Below, piece after piece: positions 55,654 to 63,907 of a stretch of DNA of 64,000 bases. The notes below the pieces were generated by a model, which did not search any database, was not told where the DNA came from, and saw nothing but the letters and a program-made list of their open reading frames with translations. Both the position numbers and the translations under genes were made by a program. Origin of the DNA: Cryptosporangium phraense (GTDB taxonomy: Bacteria; Actinomycetota; Actinomycetes; Mycobacteriales; Cryptosporangiaceae); assembly GCF_006912135.1 (NCBI RefSeq), contig NZ_VIRS01000014.1, positions 124,001-188,000 on the forward strand, read 5' to 3'. Positions within the stretch are counted from its first letter, which is position 1. Every line of letters starts with the position of its first letter.

Positions 55654-57594
55654 ATGAGCACCGGTCTGTACGGCGGGTGCGGGGGTACTGGACGCATTCA
55701 GCGTCCGGTGTGGAGTGCGGAGGAACGGCTTGACCAGCAGGGCGTCAACCGACAAAGGCGTTCGGGCGTGACCCGGAATCGCCCGGAGGATGACTCGCGG
55801 GACGCGCTGGCCGAGACCGACTTCTTCGGAGCACCGCGTTCCCGGGACGGTGGCGCGCGAGCGCGGGCGCGTTCCGGGGATACGGGAGAGCTCCGATTCG
55901 GCACCGATCTGCCCGACTCCGGCCGTGGCCGTCATCGTGGTCAGCTCGGGCGGGACGCCGACACCGATCCGGGCCGTGGGCCCGGGGGGATAGCCGAATG
56001 GCGTCGTGATCTGGACGCCTACCGGACGCCGGAGCCGCGCCGCGAGCCCGAGCCGCAGCGGGAGCTCGAGGTTCGGCCGGAGGCGCAGTCGCGGCGCGAC
56101 CTGGATTGGCGCCGGGAGCCGCCGGCCGGTGAGCGGGAACCCGGGGAGGCTCCTCGGCGCGCGGTGACCGGCGGCGCGGTGACCGGTAGAGCGGTGACCG
56201 GTAGCGCGGTGACCGGTAGCGCGGTGGCCGGCAGCGCGGTGGCCGGGGTGGCCGGGGCGGTGGCCGCCCGCTCGACCGGTGGGACCGACGGCGGGCGCCC
56301 GGACGACGCATTCCGGACGGCCGGCCTGGCCTCGGAACGACCGAGTAGCTTCTTCGCGCCGGTCAGCGCTGTGCCCGACCGGTCGTCCAGGCCCGAGGGG
56401 CCGGCCGCTTTCGCCGGCCCGACCGGCTGGTCGGCCTCGCCGACCGCTCCGCCGACGGCCACGGCTGAGGCGGACGCCGAGACCCGGGTGATCAGCAAGC
56501 CGCGGGCGGCGGCCGGTGGAGCCGCTGCTCCGGGCGGGCGGCTGGCCGGGTTGCGGCGGGTGCTGCGCCGGCGGTGGTTCGCGCCGGGGCTGGCCGGTGG
56601 GGCCGTGCTCGGCTCGGTCGCGCTGGTCACCGGCGTCGCGCAGTTCGCCGGTACCGCCTGCGCGGCCGCCCCGGTCGCCGTCCACGCCGCGGTACCCGCG
56701 CCGGGCACGACCGTCACCGGCAACGCCACGTTCTTCGACGGCGGAGTCGGCAACTGCTCGTACCCTTCGTTACCCGCCGACGACCTGTACGTCGCGCTGG
56801 GCCCCTCGGAGTACGCCGGATCGGCCGCCTGCGGCGAGTACCTCGACGTCACCGGCCCGGACGGCAAGGTCCGGGTCAAGGTCGTCGACCAGTGCCCGGA
56901 GTGCGCGGCCGGCCACATCGACCTCAGCCGCGAGGCGTTCGCCCAGATCGCCGACCCGGACGCCGGCGACGTCCCGGTGACCTACACCGCGGTCGCCAAC
57001 CCGCCGGTGCCGGGCAACCTGAGCGTCCAGGTGAAGGACGGTTCCTCGGAGTTCTGGCTCGCGCTACTCGTCGACAATCACGGGAACCCGCTGACCAAGG
57101 TCGAGGTCTCGTCCGGCGGAGCTTTCACGGCGCTGAGCCGCACGACGTTCAACTTCTGGGTCGCCGAAGGCGGCCTCGGCGCGGGACCGTTCTCGGTGCG
57201 GGTCACCGACAACCAGGGCCGGACCGCGACGATCCCGGACATCGGGCTGAACCCGGGCGAGGTGCAGCAGTCGGACGTCGCGATGGGCGACGGTCCGGTG
57301 ATCGCCCCGGTCGCACCGACGAAGTCGGCCTCGGCCTCGACTTCGGCTTCGCCGAAGCCGGCCGGGTCCTCCCAAACGTCGGACTCGGCTTCGGCCGATT
57401 CGGACGACACACCGCTCGCGGCTGGCGTTCCGGACAGCAGCACCCGAGCCGGGAGCGGCTCGACCACGGCGGCGACCCCGGACGCGGACGCGTCCGAGGA
57501 ACTCGCGGCCAACCCAGTACCGTCGACGTCGGCCGCGACACCTCGCGCGTCCGAATCGACGGCCGGATCCACGGGGCGGAACACATGTGGCTAG
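55654..57594 (+). CDS. Membrane-anchored expansin-like protein (DPBB plus expansin C-terminal domain)
   Basis: The protein of up to 646 residues has a charged, low-complexity cytosolic part of about 300 residues with AVTGxx repeats, a membrane helix near 306-330 (FAPGLAGGAVLGSVALVTGVAQ), and an external expansin unit. The double-psi beta barrel starts at GNATFFDGGVGNCSYP (about 355) and includes AACGEYLDV and VKVVDQCPECAAGHIDLS with the conserved aspartates and cysteines. The second domain (about 440-530) resembles the cellulose-binding expansin C-terminal domain. A Ser/Thr-rich tail follows. Bacterial expansins loosen cellulose or peptidoglycan without hydrolysis. The ATG lacks a clear ribosome-binding site; GTG at 55768 is an alternative start. 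Confidence 0.82.
   Translation: MSTGLYGGCGGTGRIQRPVWSAEERLDQQGVNRQRRSGVTRNRPEDDSRDALAETDFFGAPRSRDGGARARARSGDTGELRFGTDLPDSGRGRHRGQLGRDADTDPGRGPGGIAEWRRDLDAYRTPEPRREPEPQRELEVRPEAQSRRDLDWRREPPAGEREPGEAPRRAVTGGAVTGRAVTGSAVTGSAVAGSAVAGVAGAVAARSTGGTDGGRPDDAFRTAGLASERPSSFFAPVSAVPDRSSRPEGPAAFAGPTGWSASPTAPPTATAEADAETRVISKPRAAAGGAAAPGGRLAGLRRVLRRRWFAPGLAGGAVLGSVALVTGVAQFAGTACAAAPVAVHAAVPAPGTTVTGNATFFDGGVGNCSYPSLPADDLYVALGPSEYAGSAACGEYLDVTGPDGKVRVKVVDQCPECAAGHIDLSREAFAQIADPDAGDVPVTYTAVANPPVPGNLSVQVKDGSSEFWLALLVDNHGNPLTKVEVSSGGAFTALSRTTFNFWVAEGGLGAGPFSVRVTDNQGRTATIPDIGLNPGEVQQSDVAMGDGPVIAPVAPTKSASASTSASPKPAGSSQTSDSASADSDDTPLAAGVPDSSTRAGSGSTTAATPDADASEELAANPVPSTSAATPRASESTAGSTGRNTCG
56161..56250 (+). repeat. 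15-bp tandem repeat, six copies, in the expansin-like gene
   Basis: Units based on GCGGTGACCGGTAGC begin at 56161, 56176, 56191, 56206, 56221 and 56236; the last two carry GGCC in place of GACC. They encode AVTGG/R/S then AVAGS/V repeats in the cytosolic part. Copy changes would be in frame. Confidence 0.88.
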
Positions 57595-57746
57595 GCCCAG
57601 GGGGGCGTCGGCGGTTGGTGGCCCGGCGAGGGCGTCGTCGCCCGGCGTCCGCACGGAGGGGGCCGGTCGGCCCGCAGCTGAGCCGGCCGCCGGCCGGTCA
57701 GCCCAAATCATCCCGCTGAGGGGTCCATCGGTTCGACAATGACCGG

Positions 57747-58229
57747 ATGGCGCACGCCACGGTCACCGTCGACCTCGTCGTCCGCGATCTCCTCCACGAG
57801 GACCTCGCGGGCTGCGCGTGGACCGGCCACGTGCCGTTCATCTCGGCCGCCCTCGGGCGGCGGACGGCCGGTGCGGTCGACTACCTGGCCGTGTGCGGTC
57901 CGAGCGACTTACCGGTCGGCGTCGGCGGCGTGGACTACAGCCGCCAGGCGGACGCGGGGTGGCTCTGGCAGTTCGCCGTGCACCCGGCGTTCCGTTCGTG
58001 CGGCGTCGGCACGCTGCTCGTGCGCAGCGCCGAGGACCGCATCCGGCAGCGCGGGCTGTCCTTCGCCGAGTTGGGCGTCGAGCAGACGAACCAGGGTGCG
58101 CGTCGGCTGTACACGCGGCTGGGCTACGAGGTCACGCGCGAGCAGGACGAGGAGTGGGATGCGCTGGACGCCGCCGGACGGCCGGTCCGGCGGCGGGCGC
58201 ACTGCGTCATGATGCGGCGGGCGCTGTGA
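57747..58229 (+). CDS. GNAT family N-acetyltransferase
   Basis: The 160-residue enzyme has the GNAT fold: motif A is WLWQFAVHPAFRSCGVGTLLVRSAEDRI at about residues 70-97, where the R-x-x-G-x-G-type loop RSCGVG binds the pyrophosphate of acetyl-CoA, and motif B covers AELGVEQTNQGARRLYTRLGYEV near 105-128. No substrate can be named. It begins at the ATG at 57747 with only a weak ribosome-binding site, and is convergent with the PP2C gene with 15 bases between the stops. Confidence 0.87.
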   Translation: MAHATVTVDLVVRDLLHEDLAGCAWTGHVPFISAALGRRTAGAVDYLAVCGPSDLPVGVGGVDYSRQADAGWLWQFAVHPAFRSCGVGTLLVRSAEDRIRQRGLSFAELGVEQTNQGARRLYTRLGYEVTREQDEEWDALDAAGRPVRRRAHCVMMRRAL

Positions 58230-58244
58230 TGGTGCGTCGGCCGT

Positions 58245-59006
58245 TCAGTCTCCGACCTCGACGACCTTGAGCAGGACGATCGAGACGTTGTCCTTGCCGC
58301 CGCCCTCGAACGCGGCGTGCAGGAGCGCGTTGACCGACTCGATCGGGTCGGCGTGCGGGTTGGCGAGCGCGGCGGGCAGGGCCTCCGGCTCGCTGTAGTC
58401 GGTCAGGCCGTCGCTGCAGAGCAGGAAGCGGTCGCCCGGCACCACGCGGTGCTCGGAGACGTGCGGGTGGATGACGCTCTCCTGGCGGGTGCCGCCGAGC
58501 GTCTGCGTCACGATCGTGGTGAACCGCCGGCCCGACGACGGGTCGAGCGGCGGCGAGTCGTCGACCGAGAGCTGCTCGAGCGCGCCGTCGTCGTGCACCC
58601 GGTAGCAGCGGCTGTCGCCGACGTTCAGGCAGAACGCCCGGTCGCCGTCGAGGACCAGGCCCACGACCGTGGTGCCCATGCCGTACCAGTCGGGGTTGTG
58701 CGCCATCTCGGCGAACACCGCGTCGCTGGCGCCCCGGACGGCTCCGACGATGGCTTCCTCGTCGTGCAGGTCGGGGGTGGCGTCGGACAGCAACGCGGCG
58801 GCCAGCCGGCTGGCCCGGAAGCCCTCGACGTGCCCGCCGAGCCCGTCGGCGACGAGGAACGACACCGGGCGATGGGTGTTCACGTCCAACCGCACGGGCT
58901 CGTTCTCGAACGCGCCGGAGAGGAACCCAGCGACCGCCAGGGTGTCCTCGTTGCGGCCGCGGACCAGGCCGCGGTGCGTCACCGCGACTACGTCGACCCT
59001 GGTCAC
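58245..59006 (-). CDS. PP2C-type Ser/Thr protein phosphatase
   Basis: The 253-residue phosphatase has the metal-binding motifs of the PPM/PP2C family: THRGLVRGRNEDTLAV near residue 10 (Asp of motif 1), VADGLGGHVEG near 53 (the DGxGGH motif), TTVVGLVLDGDRAFCLNVGDSRCYR near 111, LLCSDGLTDYSE near 199 and GGGKDNVSIVLL near 236 (last Asp). All catalytic aspartates are seen. The GTG start follows GAGGAGG at six bases. It probably removes phosphate from targets of Ser/Thr kinases such as that at 45.4-47.3 kb. Confidence 0.93.
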   Translation of the reverse strand: MTRVDVVAVTHRGLVRGRNEDTLAVAGFLSGAFENEPVRLDVNTHRPVSFLVADGLGGHVEGFRASRLAAALLSDATPDLHDEEAIVGAVRGASDAVFAEMAHNPDWYGMGTTVVGLVLDGDRAFCLNVGDSRCYRVHDDGALEQLSVDDSPPLDPSSGRRFTTIVTQTLGGTRQESVIHPHVSEHRVVPGDRFLLCSDGLTDYSEPEALPAALANPHADPIESVNALLHAAFEGGGKDNVSIVLLKVVEVGD

Positions 59007-59358
59007 CGTGGACCTCCTCTACCGGCTCTGTGGCGACAGGCTATGCCCCGCCAGCATCCTGTGCTGCTCTCCGCGCCGCGCACGGCCGGAAAGCAACAGC
59101 GTCCGACGCGCGACGTGTGGCTGACGCCGCGGCCCCGGACCGGCAATCACTATGGACGCCGTCTACCGACGTCACCGCGCGGATGGTACCCAGTCGGCGC
59201 CAACCCGTCCGCTCGCGGCCCGGGTTTGTGGGTGTGGCGAGGTCTGGGGGCAAGACCCTTCGGGCGTTCTGGGGATATCCGGCCGGGTTGTGGACGGGCT
59301 AATCGGCGAGTGGATTCCGCGCATTCTGAGTGCCTCTTCGGAAATGGGAGGTGTTCTC
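59007..59358. other. Divergent promoter region between PP2C and a secreted protein gene
   Basis: About 350 bases with no supportable gene. The half nearer 59300 is less GC-rich and may carry the promoter for the plus-strand gene. No palindrome or tandem repeat stands out. Confidence 0.4.
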
Positions 59359-59763
59359 ATGGCGGGCAGTTTCGTGGGCGTGGCGGTACTCGTCGCCGGT
59401 GCGCTGGCCCTGAGTGCGGGCGGGCCGGCCCCGGTGACGTTCCACGTCCGGTACCAATCGGAGGGCGGCAGCCACCAGACGTACCTGGATGCCCTGCAGA
59501 GCGGGGGTGTGGCGGGGGAGGCGTGGCTCGATTCGTCCGAGCACGACGAGCGGCGGGCGCGCACGCTGACGGTCTGCGACCGGCGGGCCGACGGGGTCGG
59601 GGTCGCGGCCCGCATTCTCGTTCCGGACGGTCGCCGAATTGTCTATTCGGCGTCGGTCGGGAAGCGTTGTTTCGAGCGCGTGCTCGGTTATCCGATCGTG
59701 CGCTGGCAATTGTGGTTCGGCGGCGCGTTCTCCGGCGAGGTGCCGGCGCCGCCGCTGGTGTGA
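59359..59763 (+). CDS. Small secreted protein of unknown function
   Basis: A 134-residue protein starting at an ATG seven bases after GGGAGG. Its first 24 residues look like a signal peptide (MAGSFVGVAVLVAGALALSAGG). The mature part has two cysteines (LTVCDRRADG and GKRCFERVLG, about residues 75 and 107) that may form a disulfide, and an LDSSEHDERRARTLTV-type strand pattern reminiscent of small beta-rich exported proteins. No family is recognised. Its last 76 bases overlap the convergent gamma-glutamylcyclotransferase-like gene, so one of the two ends may be misassigned. Confidence 0.6.
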   Translation: MAGSFVGVAVLVAGALALSAGGPAPVTFHVRYQSEGGSHQTYLDALQSGGVAGEAWLDSSEHDERRARTLTVCDRRADGVGVAARILVPDGRRIVYSASVGKRCFERVLGYPIVRWQLWFGGAFSGEVPAPPLV

Positions 59764-60386
59764 AGCTCGTGGAGCCAGGCCTGGTCGGCGACGGCGTCCC
59801 GGGTCCAGTGCCCGCGGACGCCGGGCCGGCCGGCCAGGTAGTCGGTGACGGTCTCGGGGTCCCAGCCGTGCGCCTCGGCCAGCCCGCCCGCGATCATCCC
59901 GAGGTAGCGGGGCGCCGGTGGGTTCGGTTCGACGTCCGCGCAGGCCCACGGTGCGGTGAACGTCACCATCGGGTGCCCGTCCAGCCGGCCCGGGCTGACC
60001 AGCGTCTCGTACCGGCCCGGGCCCAGCTGCGCCCGGCCGTCGGCCAGCGCCGTGCCCAGGTCGAGGTCGACGTCGGGCACGCGGGCCATCTCCTGCGCGG
60101 CGATGTCGGCGAACTGACCGGCGGTGACCAGGTAGCCGCGGGCGGCGGCCCGGCCGGGTAAGGCCGGGTCGTAGAACGCCATGCCGCCGGTCCAGGTGAG
60201 CGACTCGAGCGCGAAGTAGATGCCGCCGGGCAGGAACACCGGGGCGGTGCGGCGGGGCGGGCGGGCGTCGCGGCAGCCGGGGTAGACCCGGGCGGCGCCG
60301 GGCGGCTGCCCGCCGGCCAGGTAGTAGCGGAGCCGGTCGGCGTGCAGGTTCGACCCGTAGGCGACGTACCACACGAGCTCGGCCAC
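59688..60386 (-). CDS. Gamma-glutamylcyclotransferase-like protein
   Basis: The product of up to 232 residues opens with WYVAYGSNLHADRLRYYL, the signature YGSN loop of the GGCT/BtrG fold that cyclises a gamma-glutamyl group to release 5-oxoproline. Other segments, GGIYFALESLTWTGGMAFYDP and ARGYLVTAGQFADIAAQEM, fit a member with inserts; the catalytic glutamate could be in one of these but I cannot fix it. The GTG at 60386 lies 22 bases from the divergent SEC-C gene and lacks a strong ribosome-binding site. The C-terminal tail overlaps the convergent secreted-protein gene by 76 bp and may not be essential. Confidence 0.75.
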   Translation of the reverse strand: MAELVWYVAYGSNLHADRLRYYLAGGQPPGAARVYPGCRDARPPRRTAPVFLPGGIYFALESLTWTGGMAFYDPALPGRAAARGYLVTAGQFADIAAQEMARVPDVDLDLGTALADGRAQLGPGRYETLVSPGRLDGHPMVTFTAPWACADVEPNPPAPRYLGMIAGGLAEAHGWDPETVTDYLAGRPGVRGHWTRDAVADQAWLHELHTSGGAGTSPENAPPNHNCQRTIG

Positions 60387-60408
60387 TGCCCCAGCGTAGG
60401 CTCGGGGC

Positions 60409-60879
60409 GTGACCGAGCCCGCGAAGCCCGCTGAGCCGACGCTGGACGTCCGCATCGACACCTGGCTGCGTGGTCTGGCCAAACGGCGCGACGGGGGGCA
60501 GGGGAAGAAGCGCACGAAGACCGTCCGCGTGCTCGTGTACTGGCCCGAGGCCGAGTGGGACGCGATGGCCGCTCGCTGGCCGGCGTTCGTCCCGGAGTAC
60601 GGCGACGACCACGACACGCACCGCCGGAACGTCGAGGACATGCTGCGGCGGCACGCCGAGGAGCCGAACGCGTCGCTCGGCGTGGCGTCGCTGACCGTCG
60701 ACGGCTTGGTGGAGTTCGCGGAGGCCCGGGAGCTCGACCCGGCGGCCTCGGAGACGCGGGCCGCGTACGCGGCCGAGCTCGGGCGGGCCGGGAAGGTCAC
60801 GTCGTGGCCGCCGTCGCTGCGCCAGAAGTGCTGGTGCGGGTCCGGGATCAGCTACCGCGACTGCTGCGCGGCTATCTGA
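60409..60879 (+). CDS. SEC-C motif protein
   Basis: The 156-residue protein ends in a SEC-C zinc-binding motif, KCWCGSGISYRDCC, with the CxC-x8-CC pattern in the last 20 residues. The upstream part is mixed helical: VRVLVYWPEAEWDAMAARWP and HRRNVEDMLRRHAEE. SEC-C motifs bind zinc and mediate contacts with proteins or RNA in SecA and many small proteins; this one has no SecA similarity. The GTG start leaves only 22 bases before the divergent gene, so both transcripts may be leaderless. The stop overlaps the convergent gene end by 8 bp. Confidence 0.82.
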   Translation: MTEPAKPAEPTLDVRIDTWLRGLAKRRDGGQGKKRTKTVRVLVYWPEAEWDAMAARWPAFVPEYGDDHDTHRRNVEDMLRRHAEEPNASLGVASLTVDGLVEFAEARELDPAASETRAAYAAELGRAGKVTSWPPSLRQKCWCGSGISYRDCCAAI

Positions 60880-61753
60880 CCAGCTCGGGCCGGGCGTTGC
60901 GGACCGGGTAGGTCGTCGTCGACGTCACGATCAGCGGGGCCAGTGCGCCGCTGCTGCCGTCGGAGCCGGACCAGATCACGGCCCAGGTGATCGCGATCGT
61001 CGGGCGGTAGGCGCCGGGGACGCGGTAGGTGTGGCCGCAGTCGGGTGAGCCGGCGGGGCCTTCGGCCGGGTCGCTGAGCGGGGCGCCGGGGGTGCGGCAG
61101 ACGATCCTGGTGCCGTCGCCGGGGCGCCAGGTGAGGCGGACCGGGGCCGCGGTGACCGTGGCTCGGAGGGTGCCGGCTCGGACCGTGCGGGTGAGCGGGG
61201 TGCGCCAGGGGGCCGGGTCCGTCCAGAGCCAGACCGGGACGCCGGTGAGGCCGCCGGGTCGGGCGTCGGGGAAGCGGACGAGGGGGCGGAGGGTCGGGGC
61301 CGGGAGCGGGAGGGCGAGTCGGCTGCGGGCTTCGGCGGCGAGCCGGGTGACGCCGGTGCCGAGGTTTTCGCCGCCGGGGGCGGCCAGGCAGAGCGCGTTC
61401 ACCGAGGCGTTCGGGACGACGCAGGCCTCGTCCCAGGCCTCGGGTGCGTCGGCGGCTCGCGGGGGACGCGGCTCTTGGGTTCGGGTGGCGTCGTTCCGGA
61501 CGCGGATGTCGACTGATCGATGGTTGTCGCCGGTGACGGTGATCGGGTCGTCGTCGGCGACGGCCGGCTGCGCCGCGAGCGCCACCAACACCGCGGCGAC
61601 CGCCGCGACGCTCCAGCGCCGCAGCCCGGCGACGCGCCTGGGTGCGGCGGGGCGCCTGAGGTCGGCGGGGCGCCTGAGCGCGGCGGGGCGCCTGGGCGCG
61701 GCGGGGCGCCTGAGGCCGGCGGCGCGCCTGAGCGCGGCGGGATGGTTCAGCAT
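60872..61753 (-). CDS. Secreted protein of unknown function with arginine-rich repeat at its N-terminus
   Basis: The 293-residue protein starts MLNHPAALRRAAGL and contains seven hexads of the LRRPAA type over residues 5-45, then a signal-peptide core (VAAVAAVLVALAAQPAVADD, about 50-70). The mature part (about 220 residues) has four cysteines, including DEACVVPNASVNALC and TRIVCRTPG...SPDCGHTY, and an immunoglobulin-like strand pattern ending TYPVRNARPELVR. No family recognised. The ATG overlaps the upstream gene by 7 bp, so it is translationally coupled to the lipoprotein gene. The very basic N-region is unusual for a signal peptide; a later start is possible but no ATG or GTG is well placed. 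Confidence 0.7.
   Translation of the reverse strand: MLNHPAALRRAAGLRRPAAPRRPAALRRPADLRRPAAPRRVAGLRRWSVAAVAAVLVALAAQPAVADDDPITVTGDNHRSVDIRVRNDATRTQEPRPPRAADAPEAWDEACVVPNASVNALCLAAPGGENLGTGVTRLAAEARSRLALPLPAPTLRPLVRFPDARPGGLTGVPVWLWTDPAPWRTPLTRTVRAGTLRATVTAAPVRLTWRPGDGTRIVCRTPGAPLSDPAEGPAGSPDCGHTYRVPGAYRPTIAITWAVIWSGSDGSSGALAPLIVTSTTTYPVRNARPELVR
61626..61740 (-). repeat. 18-bp tandem repeat, about six copies
   Basis: Units of the type GCGGCGGGGCGCCTGAGC begin near 61626, 61644, 61662, 61680, 61698 and 61716, with a partial copy after 61734. Several are identical over 16 or more bases. On the minus strand they encode the LRRPAA hexads of the preceding gene, in frame. Confidence 0.88.
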
Positions 61754-62439
61754 GTCGGGGTGGCGGGGTAGGTGATCGCGGAGATGCGCCAGGTTCCGTC
61801 GGGGCCGCGGAGAAGCGTGGCACGGACGGCGTTTCGGGCGACTCCTCGGGTGACCGGGGCGCCGGTGGCGGTGTCGGCGACCCCGGATCCTCGTGAGTCG
61901 AGGCACCCCTCGACGAGCGCGAGCCCGCCCTGCACCCGGACGGTCGATTCCAGCGGTCGGTCGCGCCCGTAGTTGCGCTGCCCGTCGGCGTCGAGGGCCG
62001 CCCAGTTGGTGAGGAGGTGGCTCAGCTCGGGCTCGGTGGTGACCGGAGCCAACAGCGCCTCCCGCCGCCCCGCCGGCGCAACCCCGGCCCGAGGCAGCAC
62101 GTCCACCCAAAACGCCGTGTACTGCGCTAACACTAGATCTGCGACCCCACCGGACGGCGCCGCAGAGGCCTGCGGCGCCCCATCGGCATCCGCCCCGCCT
62201 GGCGACCCCGCGGTCGCCGCAGCCGTGGTAGGCGCCGCGTCGGTAGCCGCCGACGGCAACGACCCGTACTCCTCACCCGAACCACAACCCGAGCCCACCA
62301 CCAGCACCATTGCCCCGGTCACCCCCGCAACCGCGGCACGGCGCACGGCGGCGGTGCGCACCGCCGCGGCGGTGCGCACCGAGAGGGGTGGAGCTAAGCC
62401 GCCCAGGCGGCGGCGCCGAAGCCGAGAGCGCGAACGCAT
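61747..62439 (-). CDS. Putative lipoprotein of unknown function
   Basis: The 230-residue protein has an arginine-rich start, a hydrophobic stretch (AVAGVTGAMVLVVGS) and the lipobox VGSGC near residue 52, followed by a Ser/Ala/Thr-rich spacer. The folded part (about 110-230) contains ADLVLAQYTAFWVDVLPRAG and a region RNAVRATLLRGPDGTWRISAITYP that looks like a small NTF2-like or mce-associated type beta domain, typical of exported actinobacterial proteins. No enzymatic motif is visible. The ATG at 62439 has a weak ribosome-binding site; the GTG codons just downstream are alternatives. It is 22 bases after the HAD-PlsC gene and overlaps the next gene by 7 bp. Confidence 0.72.
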   Translation of the reverse strand: MRSRSRLRRRRLGGLAPPLSVRTAAAVRTAAVRRAAVAGVTGAMVLVVGSGCGSGEEYGSLPSAATDAAPTTAAATAGSPGGADADGAPQASAAPSGGVADLVLAQYTAFWVDVLPRAGVAPAGRREALLAPVTTEPELSHLLTNWAALDADGQRNYGRDRPLESTVRVQGGLALVEGCLDSRGSGVADTATGAPVTRGVARNAVRATLLRGPDGTWRISAITYPATPTC

Positions 62440-62461
62440 ACGCCCCAAGGTAGCGAGCCGG

Positions 62462-63907
62462 CTACCCCTCGTACTCGTTTTCCACAGGCCAATCCGCCAG
62501 CGTGGACTCGAACCGCGACCGCACCAAATCGACCAGCTTCTCGACCTCCCCACCCGGCCAATCCACCGTCTCGATCGGCTCGAGAACAGCCACCTCCACC
62601 ACCCCCGGATGCACCAGCAAAGAATCCCGCCACATCAGATCCCCAGCGTTCCGGATGACGATCGGCACGATCGGAACCCCGGCCTCGACGGCCAGATAGA
62701 ACCCACCCTTCTTAAACCGCCCCAGCCGAGGCGTCGGCGACCGCGTTCCCTCCGGAGCGATCGCGATCGACACCCCGGCCCGCAGCTTCTCCACCGCCGG
62801 CGCCAGCGCCGACCGCCCGCGTCCGGCCGACCGGTCGACGTACGCGACGTCCAGCAGCGCCCCGATCGCCGCGAAGCGCGGGTCGTTCCGCGCCTCCTTC
62901 TTCACGACCGCGGTCACGTCCCGCCGGATCAGGCTCCCCAGCACCCCCAGATCCAGGCTGCTCTGATGGTTGAACATGAACACGGCCGGCCGCCGCGCCC
63001 ACAGGTGCGACTCACCCACCACCGACAGCCGCACCCCGGCCAGCGCCAACGCCAGATCCGGCCCGATCGACCCGGCCAGGTTCGCCGCGGTCGCCCGCGA
63101 CCTGCTCAGCACCCCGACGCCGGCCGAGAGCCCCACCGACCCCAGCAACGCCCCCAGCGCCACCGACGTCCGCACCAGCGGCCCGACCCCGAACCGCGAC
63201 CCCGGAGCCGCCAGCCGCAGGATCGGCCACCCCTGCGTCAGCGCCAGAGCGGGCAGGTCACCGTCCGGGTTCAACGCCACCGGATGCCCCGCCAGCGCCA
63301 GGAACGGCACGTCCTCGGCCCCGTTCGAGTATGCGTAGCTGGTCGCCAGATCCACACCGGCCCGGGAAGCGAACCCGGACACCGCCGCGGCCTTGCCCGC
63401 CCCCCACAGCGTCCCGCCGTCCAACTCGCCGGTCAGCATCCCGTCGCGCACCTCGTGCCGGGTGCACAGCACCTCGTCGAACGACAGGTCGCGGGCCACC
63501 GGACAGGCCTGGAACCAGGTCGCCGACGTCGCCATCACCAGCGTGTGCCCGGCCTTCCGATGGGCCTCGACCAGCCGTCGCGCGCCCGGGTAGATCAGCC
63601 CGGCGATCTCCTGCCGGAACAGGCGCTCGCCCCACTCCTCGAGATCCTCTTCCTGGCGTCCGGCCAGGGCCCGGACCGCGAACGCGGCCAGCGCGTCGAG
63701 GTCGGCCCCGCGCAGCCGCATGTCCAGTGCCAGCCCCAGCGTCTGCCCGAATTCGAGCAGGCCGACGTCCCGCTTCCGGATCCGGTCGCGGTAGACCGCG
63801 ACCGCGGTGTACCCGTCGATCAACGTCCCGTCGAGGTCGAAGAACGCTCCGACGGTCGGACCCTGCGGGCCGTCGGCGATCGCCGCCAGCCGTTCCTCCA
63901 GCTTCAC
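62462..63907 (-). CDS. Bifunctional HAD-IB phosphatase / PlsC acyltransferase
   Basis: The 481-residue protein joins an N-terminal HAD-IB domain to a 1-acylglycerol-3-phosphate acyltransferase. HAD motifs: FFDLDGTLIDGYT near 22, VMATSATWF near 123 (motif II), and AYSNGAEDVPFLALAGHPVALNPD near 190 (motif IV). PlsC motifs: NHQSSLD (HX4D) near 314, DVAYVDRSAGRGRS near 350, APEGTRS near 384, and VPIVPIVIRN near 410. The arrangement matches mycobacterial PlsC and related fusions, which act in phospholipid or triacylglycerol synthesis. GTG start overlapping the previous stop in a GTGA. It heads or continues a minus-strand operon with the two exported proteins. Confidence 0.93.
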   Translation of the reverse strand: MKLEERLAAIADGPQGPTVGAFFDLDGTLIDGYTAVAVYRDRIRKRDVGLLEFGQTLGLALDMRLRGADLDALAAFAVRALAGRQEEDLEEWGERLFRQEIAGLIYPGARRLVEAHRKAGHTLVMATSATWFQACPVARDLSFDEVLCTRHEVRDGMLTGELDGGTLWGAGKAAAVSGFASRAGVDLATSYAYSNGAEDVPFLALAGHPVALNPDGDLPALALTQGWPILRLAAPGSRFGVGPLVRTSVALGALLGSVGLSAGVGVLSRSRATAANLAGSIGPDLALALAGVRLSVVGESHLWARRPAVFMFNHQSSLDLGVLGSLIRRDVTAVVKKEARNDPRFAAIGALLDVAYVDRSAGRGRSALAPAVEKLRAGVSIAIAPEGTRSPTPRLGRFKKGGFYLAVEAGVPIVPIVIRNAGDLMWRDSLLVHPGVVEVAVLEPIETVDWPGGEVEKLVDLVRSRFESTLADWPVENEYEG

